Assembly (NCBI GenBank): GCA_013202525.1
Contig: JABMQS010000032.1
Span: 1 to 38,985, forward strand
From: Candidatus Omnitrophota bacterium
Lineage (GTDB): Bacteria > Omnitrophota > Gorgyraeia > JABMRG01
Reading direction: 5' to 3'
Length of the DNA stretch: 38,985 nt
A model generated the notes under the pieces. It saw only the letters and a list, made by a program, of their open reading frames with translations, did not search any database and was not told the origin of the DNA. A program made the translations under genes and the position numbers. This document shows positions 37,877 through 38,985 of this stretch, piece by piece (the first letter of the stretch is position 1; each line of letters starts with the position of its first letter).

Positions 37877-38836
37877 GTGAACAGGAACATAATAAGGATA
37901 GCTATCGTCGCGGGTATTGTTCTGGTAGCTGCTATAGCGGTTAGATTATTGGTTACATCATCCAAGTCCCCTCTGGGCATACAGAAGGCAGCGGTTGCAG
38001 GATCATCCAGGGCACGCCTTAAGAACGCCGAGGGCCTTTTAAAGGAAGGCAGGCGCGCGGAGGCGGTAAAGGTATTGGAGGAGACGACTGGCCAGGATAA
38101 GGAAGGCGCCCCTACGCAGGAAGGTTACAAGGCCCTTCTTGCACTCGGTGAGATATATGAGTCTGACAATAATCTCTTAAAATCCAGGCAGGCCTACCGC
38201 AGCATAATAGAGCGGTATCCGTCCTATTGTGATTTTCCGGCCCTCCAGAAGAAGATGGCTGAACTGAATACCAGGATCCTCTTTTCGAAGATCGCAACGC
38301 CGGATAGCGAGGTCTACACAGTTCAGCCCGGCGATACGCTTTCGAAGATAGCAAAGCGCTATTCCACGACCGTTGAGCTTATAAAGAGGGCAAACGGTCT
38401 TGACTCGAACCTGATAAGGCCGGGCAAAAAACTCAAGGTTCAGACGCAGTCATTCTCTATTATCGTGGATAAATCACAGTCCACCCTTACGCTTATTTCA
38501 GGCGGCGAAGTGACGAAGACCTACATTGTTTCTACCGGCAAGAACAATTCAACGCCGGTAGGCACCTTCAAGATAAGCAACAAGCTCATAGATCCTGTCT
38601 GGTATTCCAAGATAGTCGGCAACGCGATTGTTCCCCCTGACAGCCCGGATAATGTTCTCGGTACGCGCTGGATGGGGATCACCGCTTCTGAGCCGGGCTA
38701 TGGCATACACGGCACAAATGACCCCAAGACCATAGGTTATCAATGCACCCAGGGGTGCGTAAGGCTGCGTAACCCTGATGTTGAGGAACTCTTCGGCATC
38801 GTCCCGGTAGGCACAGAAGTAACCATAATGGATTGA
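37877..38836 (+). CDS. LysM-domain L,D-transpeptidase (YkuD)
   Basis: YTVQPGDTLSKIAKRYSTTVELIKRANGL LysM; GIHGTNDPKTIGYQCTQGCVRLRNPDVEEL catalytic motif; GTG start. Confidence 0.92.
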   Translation: MNRNIIRIAIVAGIVLVAAIAVRLLVTSSKSPLGIQKAAVAGSSRARLKNAEGLLKEGRRAEAVKVLEETTGQDKEGAPTQEGYKALLALGEIYESDNNLLKSRQAYRSIIERYPSYCDFPALQKKMAELNTRILFSKIATPDSEVYTVQPGDTLSKIAKRYSTTVELIKRANGLDSNLIRPGKKLKVQTQSFSIIVDKSQSTLTLISGGEVTKTYIVSTGKNNSTPVGTFKISNKLIDPVWYSKIVGNAIVPPDSPDNVLGTRWMGITASEPGYGIHGTNDPKTIGYQCTQGCVRLRNPDVEELFGIVPVGTEVTIMD

Positions 38837-38848
38837 TGAGGCCATATG

Positions 38849-38985
38849 AACCCCGACAGACTCCAGATTATATGGCACCGAAAGGAGTCTTTACGGGGTA
38901 AACCCTGACAGACTCCAGATTATATGGCACCGAAAGGAGTCTTTACGGGGTAAACCCTGACAGACTCCAGATTATATGGCACCGA
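38849..38985 (+). repeat. 52-bp tandem repeat, ~2.6 copies, each a nested hairpin, cut by the window end
   Basis: Copies begin at 38849, 38901, 38953: AACCC(C/T)GACAGACTCCAGATTATATGGCACCGAAAGGAGTCTTTACGGGGTA. Confidence 0.92.

Noticed and set aside
38849-38985. Possible CRISPR array at the window end
   Set aside because: The units are directly abutting 52-bp repeats with no unique spacers; better described as a tandem hairpin repeat.
1-38985. tRNA or rRNA genes
   Set aside because: No convincing T-loop GGTTCRANYCC with acceptor pairing or rRNA signature found by eye; a tRNAscan-SE run would be decisive.

Overview
This is a gene-dense bacterial chromosomal window with no rRNA, tRNA or CRISPR that I can support. 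Gene style is reminiscent of Omnitrophica-type candidate phyla, but that is a weak inference. In order it carries: a typA/bipA 3' end; an ICMT-like methyltransferase; a sensor kinase; an SGNH hydrolase; a B12-binding radical SAM protein; a large secreted protein; an Rrf2 regulator followed by a compact sulfur-assimilation/siroheme operon (DUF2061-cysH-met8-hemA-hemC-cobA-hemB-hemL-small sulfite reductase); a second kinase; a methyltransferase; an alpha/alpha-toroid-like protein plus GH5; a 4Fe-4S / NMT1 / Cache-HAMP-PP2C cassette; PilZ, rlmB-like and HD proteins; a Ski2-like helicase; a PP2C and STAS pair; a NUDIX hydrolase; purH, folC, mnmE, folE; PilZ, DUF212; and a LysM-L,D-transpeptidase. 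Main discoveries: (1) a 328-aa LAGLIDADG-type intein interrupts GTP cyclohydrolase I (FolE) exactly before its Zn-ligand Cys. (2) The siroheme operon encodes a HemC lacking the whole C-terminal dipyrromethane-cofactor domain, a shortened HemA, and no HemD. (3) A Cys/Met-rich 22-aa leader ORF followed by an intrinsic terminator precedes the operon, suggesting cysteine attenuation. (4) A ~184-bp multi-hairpin element flanked by 16-bp direct repeats sits between purH and folC. (5) A 52-bp tandem array of nested hairpins lies at the window end. All calls come from reading the sequence; no database search or folding software was run.
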